From M3007 sp964484205 (lineage in GTDB: Bacteria; Bacteroidota; Bacteroidia; Chitinophagales; Saprospiraceae): 64,000 nucleotides of DNA. Below the pieces are notes generated by a model, which was not told the origin of the DNA, did not search any database, and saw nothing but the letters and a program-made list of their open reading frames with translations. The number at the start of each line of letters is the position of its first letter. Position 1 is the first letter of the stretch. The position numbers and the translations under genes are program-made. Positions 9,801 to 18,162 of this stretch are shown here, piece by piece. The stretch covers positions 71,106 to 135,105 of the forward strand of contig CAZAEZ010000008.1 in NCBI GenBank assembly GCA_964484205.1, in the 5' to 3' direction.

Positions 9801-10461
9801 CGGCGACCTCGACCTGGTTGCCGGCAACGAGGGCATGAATACCCGGTTGCATGCCACACCCGGCGCACCGCTCCGGCTTTTTGCGCTCGATTTCGACCTG
9901 AATGGCAGCATCGACCCTGTGGTGGCCATGGCCCACGAAGGCCGGTATTTTCCCCTGGCCCAACGCAACGAATTGGCGGCACAAATGCCCAACCTGATCA
10001 AAACAAAATTTTTGCGCTACCGGGCGTATGCCAAGGCGCCTTTGGAGGAGGTTTTTGATTTGAAAAAATTGCGCGCCGCGCAAAAACTCGAAGTCCGGTA
10101 TTTGGAAAACTGTTGGTTTGAAAACAAAAACGGCCGGTTTGAAATCCATGCTTTGCCCTGGCAGGCACAGAGTTCCTGCGTAAACAGCATCGTCGTGCGC
10201 GATTTCACCAACGACGGGAAGCCGGACCTGCTGTTGTTGGGGAACGACTCCAATAACCTGCCCGAAACCGGGCCCTACGATGCTTCCTTTGGAACACTGC
10301 TGGCCGGCACCGGTGGCGGTTGGCAATTCGTGCCAAACCGGCAACACGGCTTGTGGGCGCCCGGCGAGGCGCGGTCCGCACGCATCCTTTCGGCGGCTAC
10401 CGGCCAACAGATCCTTTGCGCCGGATTTAACAACAGTGCACTGCAGACCTGGACATTTTAA
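6832..10461 (+). CDS. CRTAC / ASPIC-UnbV lipoprotein with FG-GAP (VCBS) repeats
   Basis: About 1,209 residues from ATG 6832; the ATG at 6778 would put 18 residues ahead of the lipoprotein signal. The signal peptide ends in a lipobox-like LFSC, so it is probably membrane-anchored. Many FG-GAP calcium-binding repeats follow, such as DIDNDGLQDLFF, DINGDGRQDIYV and DLDGDGDLDLV. An ASPIC-UnbV region (GTGAKIWVHAGGQVFYQEM) lies in the middle, and a second FG-GAP block follows. These folds are beta-propellers of surface or cell-envelope proteins; in Bacteroidota they often neighbour SusCD systems, which I do not see here. Two in-frame palindromic insertions (7569-7748, 8139-8249) add 60 and 37 codons of PTPxPSPRGEG-type low-complexity sequence. 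Confidence 0.9.
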   Translation: MTYTAGATLLFSSLFLFSCKNTPSDDFLHAEMPEAEPVKASTTFELIPAARSGINFVPEIQENFQYNFLLDPYEYNGGGVGILDIDNDGLQDLFFTHRFNGCRLYRNKGNFQFEDISEASGVAQFSGLKTGVAVVDINGDGRQDIYVCRTWLTNLPERRNLLFVNNGDNTFSEQAAAYGIDDPSPSQCANFFDYDLDGDLDLYVVNHPVDFKTMNNIDYQPSPAAPLARSQRPKDAFESDKLFRRNPTPGPSPRGEGGQPSHSSSDGKNGVQPNSRLSKTGSTNRNQEKSQNQAPLPPGGGVGGGVYTDISQKAGIRNRAYGLSATTADFNDDGWPDLLVANDFVMPDFLYLNNRKGGFTEEANRWFAHTANHSMGCDIADLNNDAHPDICIPDMLGSTPQRQKELMSSMIIERTRLLEKQGYGVQQMRNVLQIFNPTPDPSPRGEGSTPSGKLKSGRGQAPLPPGGGAGGGVYAELGCQAGIEATEWSWAPLLADFDNDGWKDLFITSGVYRDLNDLDFFFYTADSLKKTGGITEGRFESFEAFAGKMSSYPVHNFMYQNTGALPLTDVSAAWGLGHKGFSNGAAYADLDNDGDLDLVINNLREPASVYENKAAQTNQNHWLQIKCRGTALNPTGTGAKIWVHAGGQVFYQEMTPIRGFYSSVEPIFQVGLGAIKSVDRVSIEWPSGKSQVLEAVPVDQRLVLDIAQAQPGRIPRPTPPAAIFAPLTAGMLPEFSHRENDFEDFNRERLLLHRFSRSGPCLANGDVNGDGIDDLFVGGAAGQPGALFLQNPNGRFTTLPQPDFEADARHEDRGALLFDADGDGDLDLYVVSGSNEEDAGSDFYQDRFYANDGKGRFARTPDALPKFHESGSVVRALDIDNDGDSDLVVGGQFAPGKFPEPAKTYLLQNDGKGHFTALSPASPLPGGISDLQCADLDGDGKSELITCGEWASIRVFRIEGKNCTELTEEFGLNNSQGMWNCLSVSDLDGDGDLDLVAGNEGMNTRLHATPGAPLRLFALDFDLNGSIDPVVAMAHEGRYFPLAQRNELAAQMPNLIKTKFLRYRAYAKAPLEEVFDLKKLRAAQKLEVRYLENCWFENKNGRFEIHALPWQAQSSCVNSIVVRDFTNDGKPDLLLLGNDSNNLPETGPYDASFGTLLAGTGGGWQFVPNRQHGLWAPGEARSARILSAATGQQILCAGFNNSALQTWTF
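7569..7748 (+). repeat. In-frame palindromic insertion element, copy 1 (180 bp)
   Basis: The left end CCCCACCCCCGGCCCCTCCC and the right end AGGGGTTGGGGGTGGGGT form inverted repeats. Each end also contains the self-complementary core CCCCTCCCCCCGGGGGGAGG. The 180-bp length equals 60 codons, so the host frame is kept. It interrupts the loop of an FG-GAP repeat between RRN and VYTDIS, which normally reads like RNNGDGTFTDVS. The interior holds another small inverted repeat (CCCGTT/AACGGG). Confidence 0.75.
8139..8249 (+). repeat. In-frame palindromic insertion element, copy 2 (111 bp)
   Basis: It has the same ends as the copy at 7569-7748 but a different, shorter interior that includes the inverted pair CCCTCTG/CAGAGGG. 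The length of 111 bp is 37 codons, again in frame. It occupies the equivalent loop of another FG-GAP repeat, between IFN and VYAELG. Confidence 0.75.
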
Positions 10462-10516
10462 GCATCAGGTGTAAAATAGTTTTGATTATTCTGACAACAT
10501 TTTGTTTATCCATTGA

Positions 10517-10524
10517 TATATTTG
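10517..10524 (+). promoter_or_regulatory. Candidate -7 box (TATATTTG) for the OmpA-like/HhH operon
   Basis: TATATTTG matches the Bacteroidota TAnnTTTG consensus and lies 40 bp before the ATG at 10564. A convincing -33 box is not seen. Confidence 0.45.
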
Positions 10525-10563
10525 CCGAACATCACCATGACAAAATATTAAACCATACTTCAC

Positions 10564-11379
10564 ATGAAAATTCCATTTTGGCTAATTGCCCTGCTCTTCG
10601 TAGGCTATTCGATCTGGGCCGTCAACAAATGGCATTGCGTGCAATGTCAGTGTTGCGACGGGCAGACGCCGCCCACCGAAGCAGCAAAAAAAACAAGTGG
10701 TGTCCCGCTGTTTAGCTGGAATGCCGACCAACCCGAAGCCGACGCCAATTTTGACGCCTGGAAAAAAGCCCTCATCGGCAGAGGCGGGCAGGGCGACACC
10801 TTGCAGATCACCGGTTGGTACCGTGCGGGCGAAACCAACAACAGCAAAGCATCCGACCTGGGGATGGCTCGTGCCGAAGCCCTGAAAGCGATGATGATGC
10901 CCGGTGTGCCCGACAGCCGTATCCACCTCGATTCCAAACTGGTGGAAGACAGCCTCGCCGAAGGAGGCCCGGCCCGAGAATCTGCCGGATTTTCCTGGAT
11001 CAAAATGGTATTGGCACAGGAAGAAGGTGCAATTATCGAATCGGACAACGATGTGACCTTCCTTTTCCCATTTAATTCAACAGAAAAAGACAAGGACCCT
11101 GAAGTGGATGCCTACCTGAAAAAACTGGTGGACAAGCACAAGACAACCAGTGCAACATTTGTTGTGGTCGGGCATACCGATAATGTAGGCGAACCCGAAG
11201 ACAACATCAAACTCGGCATGGGCCGTGCAAAGGCAATCGCCAAATTTTTACAGGACAACGGGATTCCTGCCAGCCGAATTAAGGTCGATTCGAAAGGCGA
11301 AGCCGAACCTGTGGCCAGTAACGATACCGACGACGGCCGCCATCAAAACCGGCGCGTCGTGCTCACCACCAACAATTAA
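10564..11379 (+). CDS. OmpA-family peptidoglycan-associated protein
   Basis: 271 residues. The N-terminus is a single hydrophobic segment (FWLIALLFVGYSIWAV), then a cysteine-rich patch HCVQCQCC, which is unusual. A degenerate OmpA-like module covers about 60-135 (ITGWYRAGETNN, LGMARAEALK). A typical OmpA C-terminal module covers about 155-270, with VVVGHTDNVGEPEDN, LGMGRAKAIAKFL and HQNRRV, the residues that bind diaminopimelate in peptidoglycan. It probably tethers the membrane to the cell wall. It is followed 21 bp later by the coiled-coil/HhH gene and probably shares its transcript. Confidence 0.82.
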   Translation: MKIPFWLIALLFVGYSIWAVNKWHCVQCQCCDGQTPPTEAAKKTSGVPLFSWNADQPEADANFDAWKKALIGRGGQGDTLQITGWYRAGETNNSKASDLGMARAEALKAMMMPGVPDSRIHLDSKLVEDSLAEGGPARESAGFSWIKMVLAQEEGAIIESDNDVTFLFPFNSTEKDKDPEVDAYLKKLVDKHKTTSATFVVVGHTDNVGEPEDNIKLGMGRAKAIAKFLQDNGIPASRIKVDSKGEAEPVASNDTDDGRHQNRRVVLTTNN

Positions 11380-11400
11380 TTAGTCAAAACAAACTCAACC

Positions 11401-12057
11401 ATGCTTTTCTCTTATATCCTTCTCCATGTTCCGTCTTTTACGGACAACCTGCCGGTTGGCCTGGCGCTTTGTATCGTGCCGTTTATCCTGGGCTGGCTGG
11501 CTGCCTACGTCTACCACAAAGTTTCCGCGTTGCGCACTGAAAATACCGAATTGAACGCCAAAGTGAAGGAGCAAACCAATGAGATCACCGAATTGCGCAT
11601 GAAAATTTCGCAATTGGAAGCTGATCTTGAAAGCAAAAACAATGCGCTGCGCAAAGCCAAAGACGATCTCATCATGTGCGAAAGCGAACGCAACGCCCTG
11701 CGCGAACAGACCGGAGGCGACGGCAAATCCAAAGCCGCAGCAAAGGCGCCGGCAGCAAAGGCTGCGCCTGTCCCAATGTTCAACTTCGCCGGTAAAAAAT
11801 TCAAAAAAGACGACCTTCAAATCGTCGAAGGCATCGGGCCGAAAATTGCCGAACTGCTGAATGCCGCCGGCATCGAAACCTGGGAACAACTGGCAATGAC
11901 CTCGCCATACCGCCTGCGCGAAATCCTGGACGGCGGCGGCTCGCAGTTCAATATCCACGAGCCGGAAACCTGGCCGCAACAGGCCGATCTTGCCGCTACC
12001 GGCAAATGGGACGAATTGAAAAAATTGCAGGATGAACTGGATGGCGGGAAACACTAA
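11401..12057 (+). CDS. Membrane-anchored coiled-coil protein with C-terminal helix-hairpin-helix domain
   Basis: 218 residues. One membrane segment at about 18-38 (VGLALCIVPFILGWLAAYVY) is followed by a long heptad-rich coiled coil to about 100, then an alanine/lysine linker. A helix-hairpin-helix region follows at about 135-190, reading DDLQIVEGIGPKIAELLNAAG, similar to HhH modules found at the ends of some Bacteroidota ribosomal-protein-like and DUF4332-like proteins. HhH domains usually bind DNA or proteins. Here it would be cytoplasmic and tethered to the membrane beneath an OmpA-like partner encoded just upstream. The function is unknown. Confidence 0.75.
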   Translation: MLFSYILLHVPSFTDNLPVGLALCIVPFILGWLAAYVYHKVSALRTENTELNAKVKEQTNEITELRMKISQLEADLESKNNALRKAKDDLIMCESERNALREQTGGDGKSKAAAKAPAAKAAPVPMFNFAGKKFKKDDLQIVEGIGPKIAELLNAAGIETWEQLAMTSPYRLREILDGGGSQFNIHEPETWPQQADLAATGKWDELKKLQDELDGGKH

Positions 12058-12136
12058 ACCTGTCAGGTCAAAATTTAAACAAAAACGGCTACGCTGAGGC
12101 GTGGCCGTTTTTGTTTAAATTTTGACCTGACAGGTT
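12057..12136. terminator. Bidirectional terminator with a 38-bp stem
   Basis: Arms 12057-12094 and 12099-12136 pair over 38 bp with a single G-T position and a TGAG loop. The core has the A-run and T-run of an intrinsic terminator on both strands (AAAAACGGC...GCCGTTTTT). The outer ends reach the stop codons of both convergent genes: the TAA ending at 12057 and the TAA (minus strand) at 12135-12137. Confidence 0.85.
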
Positions 12137-15100
12137 AGGCATGCTCCACCCGAGGCGCCAACAATTTGTACAACACCGGCGTCACAATCCGCGACAACAA
12201 CGTGGACGAAATAAGCCCCCCGATCAACACATAAGCCAAAGGCGAATACAACGGATTTTCTTCAATAGCCAGGGGCGTCAAACCGCCGATCGCGGTGAGC
12301 GAGGTGAGCAAAATCGGTACGAAACGGATTTCTCCGGCTTTCTGGATCGCGTTGTCGAGCGATTCCCCATCTACCCGCAACTGATTCGTAAAGTCGACCA
12401 GCAAAATCGAGTTTTTCACCTCGATGCCCATCAGCGCGATCAGACCCACCACCACCGTGAACGAAAACGGATAACCCGTGATCAACAGCGCCAGCACCGC
12501 GCCGATAATTCCGAGCGGAATCACCGACAAGACAATGATGGTGCTCCGGAACGTTTTGAACTCCAGGATCAGCACGGCCAGTAAGCCGAAAATTGTGATC
12601 AGGATGATCGTTCCCATGCCGCCGAACGAACGCTGGCTGGTTTCCACTTCCCCGGCAATCACGTAGCGGGTGCCTTTCGGCCAGTCCATTTTTTCGAGGT
12701 TTTCCTGAATGGCGGAGTTGATGTCGCCGGCAAAAAAACCGCTTTTCACAAAGGCCGTTACCAGGGTGTAGCGGTCTTTGTCGTAGTGGGTGATGGTGTT
12801 CGGCGAGCGGTCGAATTCGAGGGTAGCCACCTGGTTCAGCGGCACAGAAGCGCCCGTCAGGCTGTTCACGTACAGGTTTTTCAACACATCCAGCCCGGCA
12901 AATACCGTTTCTTTCGGCAAGGTTACGGTCAGGTTGTAGGCATCGCCGTCGGGGTTGGTGAAGCTGCCCACATTCAGGCCGGCTACCGCAAGGCGCACCA
13001 TCCGGTCGATCTCCGCAATCGGAATGCCGAGCGAGGTCGCTTTGTCCTTGTTGATCGTTACGCGCAGGTCGGTTTTGATGGTCGCGATCGGGTTGTCCAC
13101 ATAAATTGCCCCGGGAATTCCGGCCACCATTGTTTCCACCCGGCCGGCTACCGAACGCAACGTGTCGAGATTTTCACCAAAAAGTCGCAGCGCAACCGGC
13201 GCTTCAATGGGCGGGCCCTGCTCGAAATTTTTCACCGTAATCACTGCGCCGGGCATGTATTTGAATTTTTCCCGGAGTTCGTCGATCAGCGCCACCTTCA
13301 CCGGCGGCGGGGTGCGTTCCTGCAACTGTACCAGCACCTGCCCGTAGTCGGGACTCTCGTTTCGCGGGATGACGTTGTAGTAAATCCGGGGGTTGCCGCG
13401 GCCCACATTCGCCATATAGGAAACGATGCGTGCCGGAGCGCCGTGCCCCGGGTACATGGAGGTTTGCAGTTTTACACCGGGGGTTTCACCCGGCTCCAGG
13501 TTTGTTTTTTGCGCCAGCGGATTGGTCTTGATTTCATCGGCCAGGTAGGTTGCGAGCACCGAATCCACCTGGTGCATCACCCGGTTTGTCTGTTCAAAAT
13601 TGGTGCCCGGCGCCGTCTCGATATCGATGTAAAACATGGGCCGTTCGCTGGCCGGAAACACCGTAAATCCGGCCCGGCCGGCCAGGCTGAGCACGCCTGC
13701 AAAAATGGCGACGGCCGCCACCATCGTCCAGCGCGGGTATTGCAAACCCAGGTGCAACAGCGGGGCGTAGGTTTTGGAAATCGCCCATTTCATGCCGCGC
13801 AAAAACAAATTGCCACGCGGGTCGTGGTGCTCGGCCAGGAGCCGGCTGCCCAAAAACGGGACGATCGTCAGCGAAACAAACAAGGAGGCCAGCACCGTCG
13901 TGACCACCGCCATCGGCAGGCTGCGGATAAAATCGCCGGCCGCTTCGGGCAAAAAAACCAGCGGCAGAAAGGCCAGGATGAGTGTGGCCGTACAGCCCAG
14001 CACGGCAAGGCCGATCTGCTTGGTGGCCAGGATGGCGGCCTCCCGTCTTTTGTAGCCTTCGCGGAGCCAGCGTTCGATATTTTCCACGACGACGATGGAG
14101 TCATCGACCAGGATACCCAGCGAAATGATCAGGCCGACAATGCTGAGCTGATTCAGGGAATAGCCCAACTGGTCGAGCGCAAACAAGCCGATGGAGATGG
14201 ACAACGGAATGGAGATCATCACCACCAGCGAAGCCCGGGTGCCCAGGGGCAGCAGCGTGAGCAACACCAGCAAAATGGCGATGGCAAAATCTTTGGAAAA
14301 CCGCCCCAGGCGCTTGTGCACCGAGTCGTTTTGGTCAAACACCTTTTTAAAATCCATATTGGCCGGCAAGCCCGATTGGTAGGTAGCCAAAACGCGGTCG
14401 ACCTCCTCGCCCACATCAAAAATATTCTGTCCGTTTTTCATGCGCGCCGTAACCAGCACACAACGTGCACTGTTGAAGCGGGTAAAATGCCGGGGCTCCT
14501 CATAGGCGAAGTTCACGTCGGCGAGGTCTTTCAGGTAAACGATCTTTCCGTTGTTGGCAAAAACGATCGTGTTGCGCACTTCATCGATATGCTCGTAGTC
14601 GCCGCTGGTTTCTATAAAAAACTGGCGCTCGCCAACATTGACCGAACCACCGGGAATCGAAATATTTTCACTCTGCAACGCGCCCAATACCCGGCTTACC
14701 GGGATGCCCTCGGCGGCCATGCGTGGCAGGTTAAGGCTAATGCGTACTTCGCGTTCGGGAAAACCGTAGGTATCCGCGCCTTTGAGGCCGGTAATCTTTT
14801 CGAGCATATCCTCCAGCCGCTCGGCTTCCTGCCGCATTTGATCCCAGGAGGCATTTTCCGAAATAATCGCCATTTGCATCATGGCTACATCGGAGGCGGA
14901 AAACCGCTGGATATCGATCCGGTAAATATCCTGGGGCAGGTCGGAACGCAGGGCATTGATTTCCCGCACGACCTCCTCGTATTTTTTGTCGGGGTCCTGG
15001 CCGTGTTTGAATTCGAGGGTGAGCACCATCAGGCCGTTGGACGATACGGAACGCATCCGGTCAATATTTTCCAGAGCGCCGAGTTTGGCCTCCACTTTGT

Positions 15101-15293
15101 CGACAATTTTATCCTCGATCTCAGCCGGGCCCGCGCCGGGGTACAACATGATAATGGTAAAACCCGGCGCTTCAAATTTGGGGTCTTCCGCCCGGGGCAT
15201 ATTCAGCAAGGAGCCGATGCCCAGGGCCATAACAGCCAGAAACACGATGAAAGTAAACTGGCTGTTTTTAACGGAAAATTCGGCAATTTTCAT
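12135..15293 (-). CDS. RND-family efflux pump, inner-membrane permease
   Basis: 1,052 residues, the usual length of AcrB/HAE1-type pumps. The N-terminus (NSQFTFIVFLAVMALGIGSL) is the first membrane helix. A GILVDDSIVVVENIERW segment marks TM4 with its proton-relay aspartates, and the second half repeats the fold (LMGIEVKNSILLVDF). The two large periplasmic loops are present. It would export drugs or other substrates using the proton gradient, working with the adaptor 62 bp upstream and the TolC-type channel before that. It ends in the bidirectional terminator. Confidence 0.93.
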   Translation of the reverse strand: MKIAEFSVKNSQFTFIVFLAVMALGIGSLLNMPRAEDPKFEAPGFTIIMLYPGAGPAEIEDKIVDKVEAKLGALENIDRMRSVSSNGLMVLTLEFKHGQDPDKKYEEVVREINALRSDLPQDIYRIDIQRFSASDVAMMQMAIISENASWDQMRQEAERLEDMLEKITGLKGADTYGFPEREVRISLNLPRMAAEGIPVSRVLGALQSENISIPGGSVNVGERQFFIETSGDYEHIDEVRNTIVFANNGKIVYLKDLADVNFAYEEPRHFTRFNSARCVLVTARMKNGQNIFDVGEEVDRVLATYQSGLPANMDFKKVFDQNDSVHKRLGRFSKDFAIAILLVLLTLLPLGTRASLVVMISIPLSISIGLFALDQLGYSLNQLSIVGLIISLGILVDDSIVVVENIERWLREGYKRREAAILATKQIGLAVLGCTATLILAFLPLVFLPEAAGDFIRSLPMAVVTTVLASLFVSLTIVPFLGSRLLAEHHDPRGNLFLRGMKWAISKTYAPLLHLGLQYPRWTMVAAVAIFAGVLSLAGRAGFTVFPASERPMFYIDIETAPGTNFEQTNRVMHQVDSVLATYLADEIKTNPLAQKTNLEPGETPGVKLQTSMYPGHGAPARIVSYMANVGRGNPRIYYNVIPRNESPDYGQVLVQLQERTPPPVKVALIDELREKFKYMPGAVITVKNFEQGPPIEAPVALRLFGENLDTLRSVAGRVETMVAGIPGAIYVDNPIATIKTDLRVTINKDKATSLGIPIAEIDRMVRLAVAGLNVGSFTNPDGDAYNLTVTLPKETVFAGLDVLKNLYVNSLTGASVPLNQVATLEFDRSPNTITHYDKDRYTLVTAFVKSGFFAGDINSAIQENLEKMDWPKGTRYVIAGEVETSQRSFGGMGTIILITIFGLLAVLILEFKTFRSTIIVLSVIPLGIIGAVLALLITGYPFSFTVVVGLIALMGIEVKNSILLVDFTNQLRVDGESLDNAIQKAGEIRFVPILLTSLTAIGGLTPLAIEENPLYSPLAYVLIGGLISSTLLSRIVTPVLYKLLAPRVEHA

Positions 15294-15355
15294 GGCGGAT
15301 AGATTGTATTTGGACTGATCGGGTCAGTTGTGTTTTTTTTTAGAACCAGGTAATT

Positions 15356-16489
15356 TCACCGGTTTGTTACCGCTTCCGGTTTGGCTTTTTCACCGGCTTG
15401 TTCCATTTTTTTTACTTTTTTCTTTTCTGTCAAATACGGCGCACCGGAGGTGATTACTTCGGTAGTTTCGGGCAGGCTTTGGGCCAACACGGCCAGGCTG
15501 CCTTCGAGGAAGGCCACCTGAACGGGAATTTTTTGTACACTTTCGCCATCCGGTTGCAGTGCAAAAACAAAGGCTTCAAGCCCGTCGCCTTCGATGATAG
15601 CCTCCACGGGAACCACGGCATAGCGGCGGGCCTGTTGGGGCGCAATATCAACCTGCGCAAAGAGCCCCGGCGCAAAGCGCTTGCCCTGCGGACGTATGCG
15701 GATTTCCACCGGATACAGGCCATTGGCAGGGTCGGCAGCAGGCGCCAGGTCGGATACCCGGCCTTTGAATACCGTGCCTGGATGAGCATCCATCGTCACT
15801 TCGGCAGACATGCCGGTGCGCAGGCGGGCCCAGTCGCGGTCGCTGACATTGACCTTTACCACCCAGTCATCGGTGCCCGTTTCGAACAACACGAAGACCG
15901 GAGTGCCCGGGCCGGTGATCTCTCCGGCATTCATCAGTTTTTTGATGATCTTGCCGCCGCGCGTGGCGCGGATTTCGGCATATTGCTGGTTGAATTTGGC
16001 GATGCGCACACTTTCTTTGGCCACATCGCGGCCGGTCGTGGCATTTTGCAGGAGTTCGAGCGTTGCGCTGCTGTCGCGGTACAGGCCCTCCACCCGGGCC
16101 AGGTCGCGTTCGGCTTTGAGCAGCGCCTGGTTGGCCTGGCTCACCTGGGCGTCGATTTCCGTCTTATCGAGCGACGCGAGCAGTTGCCCCGGGCGCACGG
16201 CGGCGCCTTCGTCGACATAAATTTTAGTAATCACCCCGCCGATCTTAAAGGCCAGGCGTTGCTCGGCTGAACTGGTCAGCACACCGCTGGCATGGACGGG
16301 CAAATCAATCAGTTTGGATTGTACGTGTGCCGTATACACGGGGATGCGTTCGTCGGCCGGATTTTGGGTTTCCGATTTTGTCGGTTCTGCTGATGAGGGG
16401 CCGCAGCCGCCAAGCAGGTAAATGAGGCCGGTGATGGCAGATGCGACTAGGAGAACCGGAGCGAGGGTTTTAATTTTTATATTTTTCAT
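15356..16489 (-). CDS. RND efflux periplasmic adaptor (membrane-fusion lipoprotein)
   Basis: 377 residues. The N-terminal signal ends LLGGC, a lipobox. The protein then shows the MFP order: barrel-sandwich half (RLAFKIGGVITKIYVDEGA), alpha-hairpin (about 110-160), second half (GEITGPGTPVFVLFETG), beta-barrel and membrane-proximal domain. It bridges the RND pump and the outer-membrane channel. It lies between tolC-type and pump genes in one direction. A 154-bp spacer with hairpins separates it from the channel gene, and this could tune expression. Confidence 0.9.
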   Translation of the reverse strand: MKNIKIKTLAPVLLVASAITGLIYLLGGCGPSSAEPTKSETQNPADERIPVYTAHVQSKLIDLPVHASGVLTSSAEQRLAFKIGGVITKIYVDEGAAVRPGQLLASLDKTEIDAQVSQANQALLKAERDLARVEGLYRDSSATLELLQNATTGRDVAKESVRIAKFNQQYAEIRATRGGKIIKKLMNAGEITGPGTPVFVLFETGTDDWVVKVNVSDRDWARLRTGMSAEVTMDAHPGTVFKGRVSDLAPAADPANGLYPVEIRIRPQGKRFAPGLFAQVDIAPQQARRYAVVPVEAIIEGDGLEAFVFALQPDGESVQKIPVQVAFLEGSLAVLAQSLPETTEVITSGAPYLTEKKKVKKMEQAGEKAKPEAVTNR

Positions 16490-16506
16490 GATTTTTCTAT
16501 TTTTTT

Positions 16507-16531
16507 CCCAGGCCTGAAGGCCTGGGCGGAG
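16507..16531. repeat. Hairpin repeat, copy 1
   Basis: CCCAGGCCTGAAGGCCTGGG followed by CGGAG. The arms pair completely except for the central GA. An identical 25-mer lies at 16596-16620. Confidence 0.75.
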
Positions 16532-16595
16532 AAATTTTTAGATCGCTTTTCTTCTTTGCCAGAGGCAATTGGTTAGAATTTGAAGCTATTCTTAG

Positions 16596-16643
16596 CCCAG
16601 GCCTGAAGGCCTGGGCGGAGTTTTCGCGATCTAACAGATCGCG
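16596..16643. repeat. Hairpin repeat, copy 2, plus an adjoining hairpin at the TolC-type stop codon
   Basis: Positions 16596-16620 repeat the 25-mer at 16507 exactly. Directly after it, CGCGATCT (16625-16632) and AGATCGCG (16636-16643) form another stem whose end touches the stop codon of the TolC-type gene at 16644-16646. Within the efflux operon these stems may attenuate or stabilise the mRNA. Confidence 0.65.
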
Positions 16644-18008
16644 TTACTGGCCGGCAGCTTTTTGCAGCGCCGCTTCCTTGATCAACACATCCGACCAGGC
16701 CAGCAGCACCTGCAATTCTGCCGTGGTAAGGCGGTTTTCGGCGTCAAGAAATTCTACCAGCAGCGCCTGATTTGCGCGGTACTTGTTGTTAATGATGCGA
16801 AAACTTTCCACTGCGGCACGCCGGCCTTGTTGGGCGGTAGTCCAGGCATTGCGGGCATTTTCCAGTTCGTTCCAGGCCTGCGTCACTTGAAATGTAATTT
16901 GTTGTTGCGCTTCGCTGTGTTGTTGCCGGAGTTTTTCGGATTCGATCTGCGCCTGCTGGATTTTACTTTTGGTTTGGTTGCCGTTGAAAATGGTGTAGTT
17001 CAGCCCAACCTGGACCAGGCCGTACATCTGGTCCTCATTAAACTTGTAGCCAAAACCCTGAAAGCCGAGTTGGCCGCCGATAAATGCTTCCGGAAGCATA
17101 CGTTTGGCTTCGTTGAGCCGGACGGCCGTTTCGGCGGCAGCCTGCCCCGCCAGCAAGGCTTCCAATTCGTGGCGACTGCCAAGTGCACCCCGAATCATTT
17201 CGGAGCGGTCGTAGGCGCGTACCGATTGGAGGAGCATGGTTGTATCGACGATTACGGGTTCCTGCAGGTCCCTGTTTAGCAGAAAATTGAAGTATGCCCG
17301 GGCCGTATTTTGCCGGCTTTGCAGCTTGAAAATTTCATGTTCGACCTTGCTCAATTCGTAGTCGGCAGTAGCCACAACATCCCGCGTAGCCACGTCATTA
17401 TCCACCAGCGATTGATTGAAGCGGCGCAGTTCGCGGAGGGCTTTTTGAGAATTGATCCAGATTTTCTCGGCCTCAAGTGCCTTCAGGTACTGCAGGTAAG
17501 CCTCCGTGATCTGGTAGCGGAGTTCATGTTCGTACGCAGCTTTTTGCGCCGTTTTGCTTTGCACCTGGAGTTGTTTGATTTGCCGGTTGTACTTCAGATC
17601 GGAATTGAACAGCGGGTAGGTTACATTCAGGTAGGTTTCATGAAAATTGTCGGGCAAAAAGCGCTCGTTTACGTTGCTGATCTGTGGGAACTGGTTGGTT
17701 TGGGTGAGTTGGTTGAGGGTGCTGTAGACCGGATTGAGCAAATCGCCAACCGGAATGTCGATGTCCCGCCCCCCGGCCGACCGGGTGTACGTGGCCTTAA
17801 ACTGCACCGTCGGGTAAAACAGGCTGCGCGCCTCCCGCATGGCCTCCATGCTCCGTTGCAAATCGAGGTTTTGTTGTTGCAGTGCCAGGTTGTTGGCCAG
17901 TCCGGATTCGATGTAGGCTTCCAGAATTGGAGCGGGCTGGGCTTCCGCAACAGTGCATGCGAACAAGGCAAGCAGAAGTTGGGTGGAAATGAGAAGTTTT
18001 GTTTTCAT
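16644..18008 (-). CDS. TolC-family outer-membrane efflux channel
   Basis: 454 residues with a clear signal peptide ending in AEA. Two homologous halves of long helices are visible, with the OEP-type phrases ANNLALQQQNLDLQ and AWNELENARNAW. The family trimerises to form an outer-membrane barrel with a periplasmic helical tunnel. It is the first structural gene of the efflux operon, 154 bp before the adaptor. A putative TetR operator lies 21 bp upstream of its ATG. Confidence 0.92.
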   Translation of the reverse strand: MKTKLLISTQLLLALFACTVAEAQPAPILEAYIESGLANNLALQQQNLDLQRSMEAMREARSLFYPTVQFKATYTRSAGGRDIDIPVGDLLNPVYSTLNQLTQTNQFPQISNVNERFLPDNFHETYLNVTYPLFNSDLKYNRQIKQLQVQSKTAQKAAYEHELRYQITEAYLQYLKALEAEKIWINSQKALRELRRFNQSLVDNDVATRDVVATADYELSKVEHEIFKLQSRQNTARAYFNFLLNRDLQEPVIVDTTMLLQSVRAYDRSEMIRGALGSRHELEALLAGQAAAETAVRLNEAKRMLPEAFIGGQLGFQGFGYKFNEDQMYGLVQVGLNYTIFNGNQTKSKIQQAQIESEKLRQQHSEAQQQITFQVTQAWNELENARNAWTTAQQGRRAAVESFRIINNKYRANQALLVEFLDAENRLTTAELQVLLAWSDVLIKEAALQKAAGQ

Positions 18009-18028
18009 AGTTTACAATGTTAGAATAC

Positions 18029-18042
18029 TGAACAGTGTTTAG
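18029..18042. promoter_or_regulatory. Candidate TetR operator at the efflux operon promoter
   Basis: TGAACAGTGTTTAG, 21 bp before the TolC-type start. It differs at one central base from the site at 18820-18833 upstream of the tetR-type gene. It is an imperfect dyad (TGAACA/TGTTTA). Confidence 0.6.
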
Positions 18043-18162
18043 TGCCGGGCACAAAAAAAAGCACCTGCACGGTGCGATTCCATCAAAAGCTGTTGAATGG
18101 TTGGTTGGGGCGGGTGAACCGTATTTTTCTTCGTATGATTGACCGGAGCAACAGGTAAAACG

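Noticed and set aside
12786..15302. An 838-codon plus-strand open frame opposite the RND pump
   Set aside because: It mirrors the codon phase of a clear full-length RND permease on the minus strand. The translation is rich in H, R, G and Q and has no domain.
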